A DNA stretch of 18,646 bases from CAZHTS01 sp964535315. Its GTDB lineage: Bacteria; Chloroflexota; Anaerolineae; Anaerolineales; Anaerolineaceae. Shown one piece after another: positions 1-6,294 of this stretch. Under the pieces are notes generated by a model that did no database searches, had not been told where the DNA came from, and was given only the letters and a program-made list of their open reading frames with translations. The DNA is taken from the NCBI GenBank assembly GCA_964535315.1, contig CAZHTS010000088.1:1-18646 (forward strand), written 5' to 3'. Within the stretch, counting starts at the first letter, position 1, and each line of letters opens with the position of its first letter. A program made the position numbers and the translations under genes.

Positions 1-1194
1 AAAAACAACATCTTCTGCTGAAACAGAGGTTACGTCTTTTATTTTTTCACACCGCACAGTATCCCATAATTCCAATGCTTGCGGGCCGGAGATAGTAGAA
101 ATAACAAACGTAGAGTTATTTCCGTCTGAAATCACTTCTTGAAATGCAATGGTGTAGTCATCCGGCACAATTTTACAGTTTTTATTTTTTAGTAAATTGG
201 ATCTTTGCCATTTATATCGCCAGGCAACTTCACCATCCTGTGTGGTCGGTTCAAACGAAATCTCCTCGGCTACCCTTTGAATAACTTTACCTGTCGCGAT
301 GTCGATCAATCTCGTTGTCGTTTCATTATCCTTAAACCCCAGAGCCGCAATGATTTTGCCATCCGGGCTGATATCATAAAAGGTTCTCATTGGGTCGTGA
401 TTTATTTTTTCATACGAGACGCGCTCAATCACGGTATGGGTAGACAGATCAACCACATCCATAGCATAAGGCAGGGGACTTGTACGATACCAATAAAAGA
501 AATAAGCCTTGTTGTCTTTTGTAAAACGGGCGACTGAATATGTTTGATAGTCGTGGAGATACCTGTCATAAATTAACAGGCTATCTTCTTTGGAAATATC
601 GTATAAAGCATAATTTTCAGTAGGCTCACCCAGATAAGAGCCGTGGGTATATAGAATGATATGTTTATTATCGTGGCTTATTTGAACATCCAGCGTTGTC
701 GTGGCTAGAATTTGGGATACTAGAAAATAATCGTATTCATTTGTAGACAAATTCAATAAAGAAACAAACCGGCCGCAAGAAATAGCAAGATATTTTCCAT
801 CAGGGCTAAAGGAAACTTGCAAAGATAAATTTTTTGTATCGCTTATCTCCCAGTTGATAAATGATTCTGTATTGATTATCTCCAACTTGATAAATTGTTT
901 TTCCTCCAGGGTGGTGCTGGAATACAGATAAACACCCTTCACCGTGATAACGGCAATGGTTTGCTTATCCGGAGAAACGGCCACATCATAAATCTTTCCA
1001 TCTCCCCATTTGGCAATTTGCATGACCTGGGTGATGTTCTGGGAAGAAATGACTTCTAATCCATGAGGAGCACCACTTACCTCAGAGGCGCCTGTAGATG
1101 CTGTTGGAGTAGAAACCGGTCGACCGGCGGCAGCCTCACCACACCCAGACAAAAGAATTGCGCAAATAAGAAGAATGATCCTGGCGTTTCTCAT
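1..1194 (-). CDS. Beta-propeller lipoprotein, partial (C-terminus off the left edge)
   Basis: An open frame of 398 codons runs without a stop from ATG at 1194 to base 1, so the C-terminus lies outside the window. An SD-like GAGGTG lies just upstream of the ATG. The N-terminus is a lipoprotein signal: short basic start, hydrophobic core, lipobox LSGC with Cys18. A short Thr/Ser/Pro/Ala linker follows, then WD40/YVTN-like blades marked by VAVSPD, VSFSPDGKYLAI and ISPDGKIIAAL. It is probably an extracytoplasmic, membrane-anchored propeller used for binding or scaffolding; the ligand cannot be read from the sequence. The gene is visibly more AT-rich than everything to its right and uses many A/T-ending codons, which may reflect different ancestry. 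The frame and signal are clear; the role is only a fold-level inference. Confidence 0.85.
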   Translation of the reverse strand, partial: MRNARIILLICAILLSGCGEAAAGRPVSTPTASTGASEVSGAPHGLEVISSQNITQVMQIAKWGDGKIYDVAVSPDKQTIAVITVKGVYLYSSTTLEEKQFIKLEIINTESFINWEISDTKNLSLQVSFSPDGKYLAISCGRFVSLLNLSTNEYDYFLVSQILATTTLDVQISHDNKHIILYTHGSYLGEPTENYALYDISKEDSLLIYDRYLHDYQTYSVARFTKDNKAYFFYWYRTSPLPYAMDVVDLSTHTVIERVSYEKINHDPMRTFYDISPDGKIIAALGFKDNETTTRLIDIATGKVIQRVAEEISFEPTTQDGEVAWRYKWQRSNLLKNKNCKIVPDDYTIAFQEVISDGNNSTFVISTISGPQALELWDTVRCEKIKDVTSVSAEDVVF

Positions 1195-1309
1195 AACACC
1201 TCGCTTGATTATTTTTGGATTTTTCATTTTGTTTGCTGTGTTTCAAGCAAAATGGGTTGCAAGGAATGCCCCCCGACTATTCATTACGCGAAGATATTGG
1301 TATGCCGCA

Positions 1310-1318
1310 ATTATAGCA
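1310..1318 (-). promoter_or_regulatory. Extended -10 promoter for the propeller lipoprotein
   Basis: On the minus strand the sequence reads TGCTATAAT, a full extended -10 element, about 115 bases upstream of the ATG at 1194. No good -35 box is seen at the usual distance, which fits an extended -10 promoter. The rest of 1195-1459 holds no gene I can support. Confidence 0.45.
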
Positions 1319-1408
1319 TGGCGTTTGGGTCTGAGCGTGAATTCAGGGACAGCGGCTCCAAAAGGGCTTTTCCGGGCGCGCGGCCAGAAAACATGCTTTA
1401 ATTAATGA

Positions 1409-1437
1409 CGGGAATTGACATATTTCCCGCCTATAAT
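1409..1437 (+). promoter_or_regulatory. Promoter/operator region of the WYL regulator
   Basis: A consensus TATAAT lies at 1432-1437, 22 bases before the ATG at 1460. TTGACA is present at 1415-1420 but only 11 bp from the -10, too short for a normal sigma-70 pair, so the true -35 is uncertain. CGGGAA (1409-1414) and TTCCCG (1424-1429) form an inverted repeat centred on the TTGACA, a plausible operator that could carry autoregulation. Confidence 0.4.
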
Positions 1438-1459
1438 CCTGTCAGAACCCGAGGTCGCC

Positions 1460-2446
1460 ATGTCCAATGCCCCGCGCCTGATCACCCTCATCCTGCTGCT
1501 CCAGCGCCAGCCCAACCAGAAGGCCGGCGAACTGGCCGCCCAACTGGGCGTCTCGGTGCGCACCCTGCACCGCTACCTGGGCCTGCTGGAAGAAATGGGC
1601 ATCCCCATCTACTCCGAGCGCGGCCCGTACGGCGGTTTTTCACTGGTGCGCGGCTACCGCATGCCGCCGCTGATCTTCACCCCCGAAGAAGCCGTGGCCG
1701 TTTACCTGGGCGCCAGCCTGGTGGAAGAAATCTGGGGGCAGCTCTACCAGCAGGCCGCCGCCGGCGCCCTGGCCAAGCTGGACAACGTCCTGCCCGACGA
1801 GCAGCGCGAGGAAATCGCCTGGGCGCGCCGTTCGCTGGTCGCCACCGACATGCAGCGTTCCGACCCCAGCGCCCTGGCGCCCTGGCTGGAAAAACTGCGC
1901 CGCGCCGTGCGCGAACGCCGCCGTGTGCGCCTCAGCTATCGCGCCAGTTCGCAAACCGAACCCCAGGAGCGCGATCTGGAGCCCTACGCCCTCGTCCATC
2001 GCTGGGGCTGGTGGTACGTGCTCGGCCACTGTCATCTGCGCCAGGCGCTGCGCTCGTTTCGCGTCGACCGCATTCTGGGGCTGACGCTGCTCGCTCAGAC
2101 CTTTGAGATCCCGGCCGGTTTCGACGTGCACGCCTTCCTCGAGCAGGAGTTCCACAACCAGCCGGGCGTGCAGGCCCGCATGCGCTTCCTGCCGGCGGCG
2201 GCGCACATCGCCCTGGCCAACCGCGCCAGTTGGGAAACGCTCGAAGAGCAGCCGGATGGCTCGGTCATCGTCGGCTACCGGTCGCCCGACCTGGTGTGGG
2301 CCAGTTCGCTGGCGCTGAGCTTTGGCCCGCTGGTCGTCGTCCTCGCCCCAGAAGAGCTGCGCCAGGAATTACGCACCTGGGCGCAAGAGGTCGCCGGGTT
2401 CTACCCACCCTCACCCCAACCCAACCCCGAGGAGGAAACATGTTGA
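1460..2446 (+). CDS. WYL-domain transcriptional regulator (YafY/DeoR-like)
   Basis: This is a 328-residue DNA-binding regulator. Residues 1-60 form a winged helix-turn-helix of the HTH_11 type (AGELAAQLGVSVRTLHRYL, then a GPYGGF wing). Residues about 145-215 form a WYL domain with LSYRAS, the LEPYALVHRWGWWYVLGH core and RSFRVDRI. A further C-terminal extension follows. WYL domains are known ligand-sensing modules, several binding nucleic acids or nucleotides. I chose ATG 1460 because GAGG sits five bases upstream; a TTG at 1415 in the same frame lies inside the promoter. The stop overlaps the next gene's ATG by seven bases, so it leads a four-gene operon it probably controls. The inducer is unknown. 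Confidence 0.9.
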   Translation: MSNAPRLITLILLLQRQPNQKAGELAAQLGVSVRTLHRYLGLLEEMGIPIYSERGPYGGFSLVRGYRMPPLIFTPEEAVAVYLGASLVEEIWGQLYQQAAAGALAKLDNVLPDEQREEIAWARRSLVATDMQRSDPSALAPWLEKLRRAVRERRRVRLSYRASSQTEPQERDLEPYALVHRWGWWYVLGHCHLRQALRSFRVDRILGLTLLAQTFEIPAGFDVHAFLEQEFHNQPGVQARMRFLPAAAHIALANRASWETLEEQPDGSVIVGYRSPDLVWASSLALSFGPLVVVLAPEELRQELRTWAQEVAGFYPPSPQPNPEEETC

Positions 2447-2793
2447 AACCCTACTGCGGCAGCGTGCCGGCCTGCGGCGCATTTTGCGGCGGCTGCCCCA
2501 ACTACGTGCGCTCGCGCAAACCCTGTCCCGGCGCGGCGTTCTCCGAGCGCTGCCAGACGTGCAAGAGCTTCCACCTGTGCTGCCAGTCCAGGGGCATCCA
2601 CCACTGCCACGAATGCAGCGCCTTCCCCTGCCGCCGGCTGCGCGACTTTGCCGAACGCTGGAAGAAATACGGGCAGGACTTCATTGCCAACCAGCGTATG
2701 CTGCAGGCGCTGGGCGAGCAGCAGTTCCTGGAATACTGGAACGCCCGGGCGGAATGTAACCCGGACGACGCCTGCCCGTGCCAGCAGGCCTGA
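2440..2793 (+). CDS. Cysteine-rich DUF3795-type protein
   Basis: A small protein of 117 residues with 15 cysteines. The opening CGSVPACGAFCGGCPNY, a middle CQTCKSFHLCC block and a later HCHECSAFPCRRLRDF block match the layout of DUF3795 proteins, thought to bind metal or an iron-sulfur cluster. A C-terminal CNPDDACPC adds more thiols. No catalytic motif is recognised. The start at ATG 2440 has a strong GGAGG six bases upstream and overlaps the end of the WYL gene, showing translational coupling. Metal binding is inferred from cysteine spacing; the cellular role is unknown. Confidence 0.8.
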   Translation: MLKPYCGSVPACGAFCGGCPNYVRSRKPCPGAAFSERCQTCKSFHLCCQSRGIHHCHECSAFPCRRLRDFAERWKKYGQDFIANQRMLQALGEQQFLEYWNARAECNPDDACPCQQA

Positions 2794-2822
2794 CCCACCC
2801 ATTCACCTTTTCTGGAGGAAAC

Positions 2823-3332
2823 ATGGCAAGACCCACCAACAAAGCCTCGCTGCTGGCCGCCGGCGAAAAAGAATATCAGGCTCTCGAACAACTGCTGGCG
2901 ACCCTCACCCCGCAGCAGATGACCCAGACCAGCGCCCCCGGCGAATGGTCGGTCAAGGACATCCTCGCCCACCTGTACGAGTGGCAGCGCATGGTAGCCG
3001 GCTGGTACGCCGCCGGCCAGCGCGGCGAGACCCCCGCCGTGCCCGCCGAAGGCTACAAGTGGAACCAGATCCCGGCCCTCAACCAGGCGATTTACGAAAA
3101 ATATCGTCATTGGCCGCTGGAAGATGTGCTCAGCCATTGGCGCGCATCGCATCAACAGACCCAGGCAGCCATTGCCGCCCTGTCCGAAGAAGAATTGTTC
3201 ACCCCCGGCCGCTACGCCTGGGCAAACCAGAACGCCCTGGGCGCCTACTTTGTCTCCTGCACCAGCAGTCATTATCTGTGGGCGCGCAACGAAACGCGCA
3301 AGCGCTTCCCCGCCCGCCCCAAAAAGGCATAA
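2823..3332 (+). CDS. ClbS/DfsB family four-helix protein
   Basis: A 169-residue protein. The N-terminus MARPTNKASLLAAGEKEY, the GEWSVKDILAHLYEWQRM block at residues 40-57 and the helical rest match the ClbS/DfsB (DUF1706, DinB-like) family. The family's best known member, ClbS, protects its host from colibactin by opening the toxin's cyclopropane; most relatives have no known substrate. I chose ATG 2823 because TGGAGGAAAC stands directly before it; a GTG at 2778 in frame lies within the previous gene. It sits 29 bases after the DUF3795 gene and three bases before the hydrolase, so it is operonic. The family call is firm; a detoxifying role is inference. Confidence 0.85.
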   Translation: MARPTNKASLLAAGEKEYQALEQLLATLTPQQMTQTSAPGEWSVKDILAHLYEWQRMVAGWYAAGQRGETPAVPAEGYKWNQIPALNQAIYEKYRHWPLEDVLSHWRASHQQTQAAIAALSEEELFTPGRYAWANQNALGAYFVSCTSSHYLWARNETRKRFPARPKKA

Positions 3333-3335
3333 CCC

Positions 3336-4436
3336 ATGAAAAACAAACGCTTACTCATCCTCATTCCCGGCGCGCTCGTCCTGCTGCTGGCAGCCGGCGG
3401 CGCCTACCTGTGGTATCTCTTCCAAAAACCGCTGTACGAACCCGGCATGCTGCGCGCCGGGCAGAACCTGGGCGCACCGCTCATCCCGCCGGCGCAGCCG
3501 GCCGGTGAGGCGGACTTCTGGCTGGTCGAAGATGGCATCCGCCTGCACCATTTCAGCGACGGGCAGGGCAGCAACGTGCTCGTCATCCACGGCGGGCCCG
3601 GCATGCCCTTCACCCAGCCGGTGGCGGCCTTCCAGCCGCTCAGCGGGCAATACCGCTTCAATTATTACGATCAGCGCGGCTGCGGCGGCTCCACCCGCCC
3701 CATCCAGAGCTTTGCCACGCAGAACAGCTACCAGAACATGCTCGAACTGGACAGGAAACTGGGCCTGGAGGCGCAGTTGGCCGACATCGAGCGCATCCGC
3801 CAGCTGCTCGGCGAAGAAAAACTCATCCTGGTCGGCCATTCCTTTGGCGGTTTCCTGGCGACCCTGTACGCCGCCGAGTTCCCCGAGCACGTGCGCGGCC
3901 TGGTGCTCATCGCCCCGGCCACCATGCTGGTCATGCCCTTCGAGGGCGACGACCTGTTCGATTCGGTCAAACCGCTGCTGCCGCCCGAAAAAGTGCCCGC
4001 CTACGAGGCCTACCTCGCCCGCTATTTCGACTTCAGCAACATGTTCAGCCTGACCGACGCCGACCTGGCGGCGCGCAACAACGAGTTCGCCCAATACTAT
4101 AGCCTCGCCGCTCAGGCCAAAGGCTTCGATATATCCACCAGCGACGCACTGGCCGCCGCGGACGCCCAGGCCACCGGCGGCTGGATGGTGATGGGCATGT
4201 ACATCAGCATGGGCCAACGCCACGATTACCGCCCCGCCCTCAAGAACATTACCGCCCCGGCCCTGGTGCTGCACGGCGACCTGGATCTGCAAAGCGAAGC
4301 CGCCAGCCGCGCCTACGCCGACCTGCTGCCCAACGCCCGCTTCCAGGTCATCTCCGGCGCCGGTCATGCCATCTTCATCGACCAGCCCGAAGCCTTTGCC
4401 GCCGCCGTGGGCGATTTCTTCGCCCAACTGAAATAA
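3336..4436 (+). CDS. Membrane-anchored alpha/beta hydrolase (S33 prolyl-aminopeptidase type)
   Basis: A 366-residue protein. Residues 5-28 form one uncleaved hydrophobic anchor, so the enzyme domain probably faces outward. The HGGPG oxyanion motif lies at 85-89 and YYDQRGCGGS at 110-119, both hallmarks of peptidase family S33. The nucleophile elbow GHSFGG places Ser169. The acid is probably Asp317 in HGDLD, and His344 in GAGH completes the triad. S33 members include proline iminopeptidases and epoxide- or ester-hydrolysing relatives, so the substrate is open. The last of the four co-directional genes starts three bases after the ClbS-like gene, with only a weak AAAGG as SD. Confidence 0.9.
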   Translation: MKNKRLLILIPGALVLLLAAGGAYLWYLFQKPLYEPGMLRAGQNLGAPLIPPAQPAGEADFWLVEDGIRLHHFSDGQGSNVLVIHGGPGMPFTQPVAAFQPLSGQYRFNYYDQRGCGGSTRPIQSFATQNSYQNMLELDRKLGLEAQLADIERIRQLLGEEKLILVGHSFGGFLATLYAAEFPEHVRGLVLIAPATMLVMPFEGDDLFDSVKPLLPPEKVPAYEAYLARYFDFSNMFSLTDADLAARNNEFAQYYSLAAQAKGFDISTSDALAAADAQATGGWMVMGMYISMGQRHDYRPALKNITAPALVLHGDLDLQSEAASRAYADLLPNARFQVISGAGHAIFIDQPEAFAAAVGDFFAQLK

Positions 4437-4490
4437 AAAAAACGCCAAAAAGAAATCGCGTTCTATTGATTTTTAATCTTTACTGCGCTA

Positions 4491-4499
4491 TGCTATATT
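4491..4499 (+). promoter_or_regulatory. Extended -10 promoter before the riboswitch array
   Basis: TGCTATATT fits an extended -10 element directly upstream of aptamer 1. A second reading pairs TTGATT (4466-4471) with TATGCT (4489-4494) at 17 bp, which would start transcription at about 4501. Either gives an RNA that begins at or just inside aptamer 1. Confidence 0.45.
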
Positions 4500-4500
4500 C

Positions 4501-4580
4501 AATAGCAAAACCGTTGAAAAACGGCGACGCAAAGCCAAAGGGTCTAAAGTCGAAAAAACGACCACGATAGCCTGGCCGCC
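4501..4580 (+). promoter_or_regulatory. GEMM-I (cyclic dinucleotide) riboswitch aptamer, copy 1
   Basis: The core matches the GEMM-I class: GCAAA, a stem (CCGTT/AACGG, 4511-4524) capped by a GAAA tetraloop, the conserved GACGCAAAGCC at 4526-4536, GGGTCTAA, a second hairpin (GTCG/CGAC) and a 3' GATAGCCTGGCC. GCCA (4534-4537) can pair with TGGC (4573-4576). The residue matching position 20 of the Vc2 aptamer is A4504, not G. The 5' half of P1 is short or missing. Confidence 0.8.
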
Positions 4581-4583
4581 TTT

Positions 4584-4664
4584 GAAATAGCGAAGCTGGC
4601 GAAAGCCAGCGGTGCAAAGCCAAGGGTCTAAAGCCTCAGAAAGGGCTAAGACTACCTGGTTGCC
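4584..4664 (+). promoter_or_regulatory. GEMM-I riboswitch aptamer, copy 2
   Basis: It has a perfect GCTGGC/GCCAGC stem (4595-4610) with a GAAA loop, then GGTGCAAAGCC and GGGTCTAA, a hairpin AGCC/GGCT, and CCTGGTTGCC at the 3' end. Joining bases read GCGAA instead of GCAAA. The position-20 equivalent is A4589. Only three bases separate it from copy 1. Confidence 0.8.
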
Positions 4665-4665
4665 C

Positions 4666-4755
4666 TATAGAGTAGAGAGCAAACCCGTCGAAAGGCGGGG
4701 GCACGAAAGCCAAAGGGTCTACCATCTCTAGAAAAGATTAAGACAGCCGGCCCGC
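4666..4755 (+). promoter_or_regulatory. GEMM-I riboswitch aptamer, copy 3 (divergent core)
   Basis: It has GCAAA, a CCCGTC/GGCGGG stem (4684-4699) with a GAAA loop, GAAAGCC, GGGTCTA, an ATCT/AGAT hairpin and GCCGGCCCGC. The strip after the first stem is GGCACGAAAGCC, one base longer than in the other copies and with CACG where the class has ACGC, so ligand binding may be weakened or changed. The position-20 equivalent is A4678. Confidence 0.72.
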
Positions 4756-4763
4756 TCGAAATA

Positions 4764-4845
4764 GTAGGAAAAGGCAAACCCACCGAAAGGTGGGGACGCA
4801 AAACCAAGGGTCTAAAACCAATAAGGTCACGACAGCCTGGTTACC
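4764..4845 (+). promoter_or_regulatory. GEMM-I riboswitch aptamer, copy 4 (most canonical core)
   Basis: GGCAAA is followed by a CCCACC/GGTGGG stem (4779-4794) with a GAAA loop, GACGCAAAACC, GGGTCTAA, an ACC/GGT hairpin and GCCTGGTTACC. The position-20 equivalent is G4773, as in c-di-GMP-binding members. The usual GCC has become ACC, with a matching change to TGGT at 4838-4841, so pairing is kept. The terminator begins 13 bases downstream, making this the copy best placed to act on it. Confidence 0.82.
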
Positions 4846-4858
4846 AAAGTCCCTCCCC

Positions 4859-4894
4859 GCTCCTGCATGGTGCACCGTGCAGGAGCGATTTTTT
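4859..4894 (+). terminator. Intrinsic terminator after the aptamer array
   Basis: GCTCCTGCA (4859-4867) pairs perfectly with TGCAGGAGC (4878-4886), with a further GG/CC inside, followed by GA and six T at 4889-4894. It is a strong rho-independent terminator placed where the expression platform of the fourth aptamer would be. No obvious long anti-terminator pairing was found by eye. Bases 4895-4972 hold nothing I recognise. Confidence 0.85.
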
Positions 4895-4972
4895 CTACCC
4901 GCCCGAAAACTTTGCCCGGCGAAACCGCCCTCGCCTCCGGCCCCGAGCGGTGATTTCCATGCTTCCCCCCTC

Positions 4973-5001
4973 TTGACACGATAAGTAAATTTGCTTATTA
5001 T
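4973..5001 (+). promoter_or_regulatory. Sigma-70 type promoter of the MFS/ArsR operon
   Basis: TTGACA (4973-4978) is separated by exactly 17 bp from TATTAT (4996-5001). Start of transcription would fall near 5008, giving a leader of about 33 bases. That leader holds GTAGT/ACTAC (5007-5011 and 5018-5022), a small hairpin near its 5' end, and AGGAT as SD before the ATG at 5041. Confidence 0.75.
4981..4998 (+). promoter_or_regulatory. 18-bp near-palindromic operator in the promoter spacer
   Basis: ATAAGTAAATTTGCTTAT pairs with itself in eight of nine positions; the only mismatch is T4986 against G4993. It fills the spacer between -35 and -10, the classic site for ArsR-family repressors, whose operators are AT-rich inverted repeats of about this length. 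The ArsR-type protein encoded at 6295-7407 is the likely binder. Confidence 0.6.
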
Positions 5002-5040
5002 AATATGTAGTTATTTGACTACGAATTAAGGATAAAGAAA

Positions 5041-6288
5041 ATGAAAAACAACCCCGCTCTGCGCAATCGCAGCCTGTGGATTCTGGGAACGGCCGAGGCC
5101 ATCAGCAGCACCGGCAACTGGATCAGCATGATGGCCATTTTCGCCCTGCTGGTATTCCGCGACCAGGGCAGTGTGACGCAAAGCAGCGCCGTCTACCTGG
5201 CCGGCCTGCTGCCCATCCTGCTGTGCAGCCCGCTGGCCGGCTGGCTGTGTGACCGGGTCGACCGCAAATGGATGATGATCGCCAGCGAAGCCCTGGCCGG
5301 TCTGACCATTCTGGGGTTGGTCTTCACCACCCGGCCGGTATGGATCTACGCCCTGCTGGCCTTGCAGGCCATCTTTATCACGCCCATGACCCCCGCCCGC
5401 CAGGCCGCCCTGCCCCACCTCGTCCCGCCCGAGCAGCTGCCCCAGGCCAACGCCTTCTTGCAGCAGCTGGCCAGCATCATCAAGATTCTGGCGCCCTCGC
5501 TGGCCGGGCTGGTGCTGGCCGTTTTGCCGCCCCAACAGGCCATCCTGCTGGATGTGCTCTCCTTCGCCCTCTCGGCGCTCATCCTCACCCGCCTGCCGGC
5601 CCTGCCCCCGCAAAAACGCCCGCTCACCGCCGCCGCAGACCAGACCGGCGGCCCGGTATCCGGCGCCTTCCGCCAGCAGCCGCTGCTGGCGCTGCTCTTC
5701 GGCGGCTTTTTTCTGGTCATCACCGTCATCATTGGCTTCGACGTGCTCTCGCCGCTCTTCGTGCGCGATACCCTCTTCGCCGGCGAACAGTTCTTCGGCC
5801 TGATCGTCAGCATGATCGGCCTGGGCACCCTGCTGGCCAGCCTGTTTCTGCTGCTGCCGGGCCGCAAAGCCACCCCCTGGAGCGACCTGATCGCCGGCCT
5901 GAGCCTGGCCGCCCTCCTGCCCGGCAGCCTGGCGTTCGCCGCCCACCTGGGCGATCCCGCCGCGGCGCGTTGGGTGACCCTCGCCGGCTGCCTGATCGGC
6001 GGCGTGGGTAACGGCCTGGTGGTGGTGCAGTCCGCCACCCTGCTGCAAACCCTCTCGCCCTCCGCCTGCCTGGGGCGCATCCTCGGTCTCTTCCAGAGCG
6101 TGGTCGTGGCCGGCCAACTGGCCGGCATGCTGCTCACCCCGCTGCTCGTCCCGGCCGTATGGTCGATGGGCGTCTTCTTCCTGAGCGGCGCCCTGGCCGT
6201 CGTCCTGATCACCCTGGCATTGTTCCTCGGCGTACGCCGTTTCAATCCCCCGCTGCGCCCCTTCCCAAGCACTTTGCAGGTAAAATAA
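5041..6288 (+). CDS. MFS transporter (MFS_3/EntS- or MefA-like exporter)
   Basis: A 415-residue integral membrane protein with about 12 hydrophobic segments. Motif A of the major facilitator superfamily is seen between helices 2 and 3 as AGWLCDRVDRKWMM at 66-79. The MTPARQAALPHLVP stretch and the general layout resemble the MFS_3 group that includes macrolide exporters and the enterobactin exporter EntS, so proton-driven efflux of a small organic compound is likely; the substrate is unknown. The start at ATG 5041 is supported by AGGAT eight bases upstream. The ArsR-type gene follows within about six bases, forming a two-gene efflux operon. Confidence 0.9.
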   Translation: MKNNPALRNRSLWILGTAEAISSTGNWISMMAIFALLVFRDQGSVTQSSAVYLAGLLPILLCSPLAGWLCDRVDRKWMMIASEALAGLTILGLVFTTRPVWIYALLALQAIFITPMTPARQAALPHLVPPEQLPQANAFLQQLASIIKILAPSLAGLVLAVLPPQQAILLDVLSFALSALILTRLPALPPQKRPLTAAADQTGGPVSGAFRQQPLLALLFGGFFLVITVIIGFDVLSPLFVRDTLFAGEQFFGLIVSMIGLGTLLASLFLLLPGRKATPWSDLIAGLSLAALLPGSLAFAAHLGDPAAARWVTLAGCLIGGVGNGLVVVQSATLLQTLSPSACLGRILGLFQSVVVAGQLAGMLLTPLLVPAVWSMGVFFLSGALAVVLITLALFLGVRRFNPPLRPFPSTLQVK

Positions 6289-6294
6289 GCGGTG

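Noticed and set aside
205..537. Plus-strand frame within the left-edge lipoprotein
   Set aside because: The minus strand has one continuous 398-codon frame with a lipobox and propeller motifs; this is its shadow.
3351..4448. Long minus-strand open frame opposite the alpha/beta hydrolase gene
   Set aside because: It mirrors the codon pattern of the S33 hydrolase, has no SD or family motif, and the plus strand carries intact catalytic motifs.
4501..4845. CRISPR-like array
   Set aside because: The repeated units are similar but not identical, contain paired stems and no uniform spacers; they match GEMM-I RNA instead.
4790..4984. Small plus-strand open frame over riboswitch copy 4 and the terminator
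   Set aside because: It lies on structured RNA and across an intrinsic terminator, with no SD.
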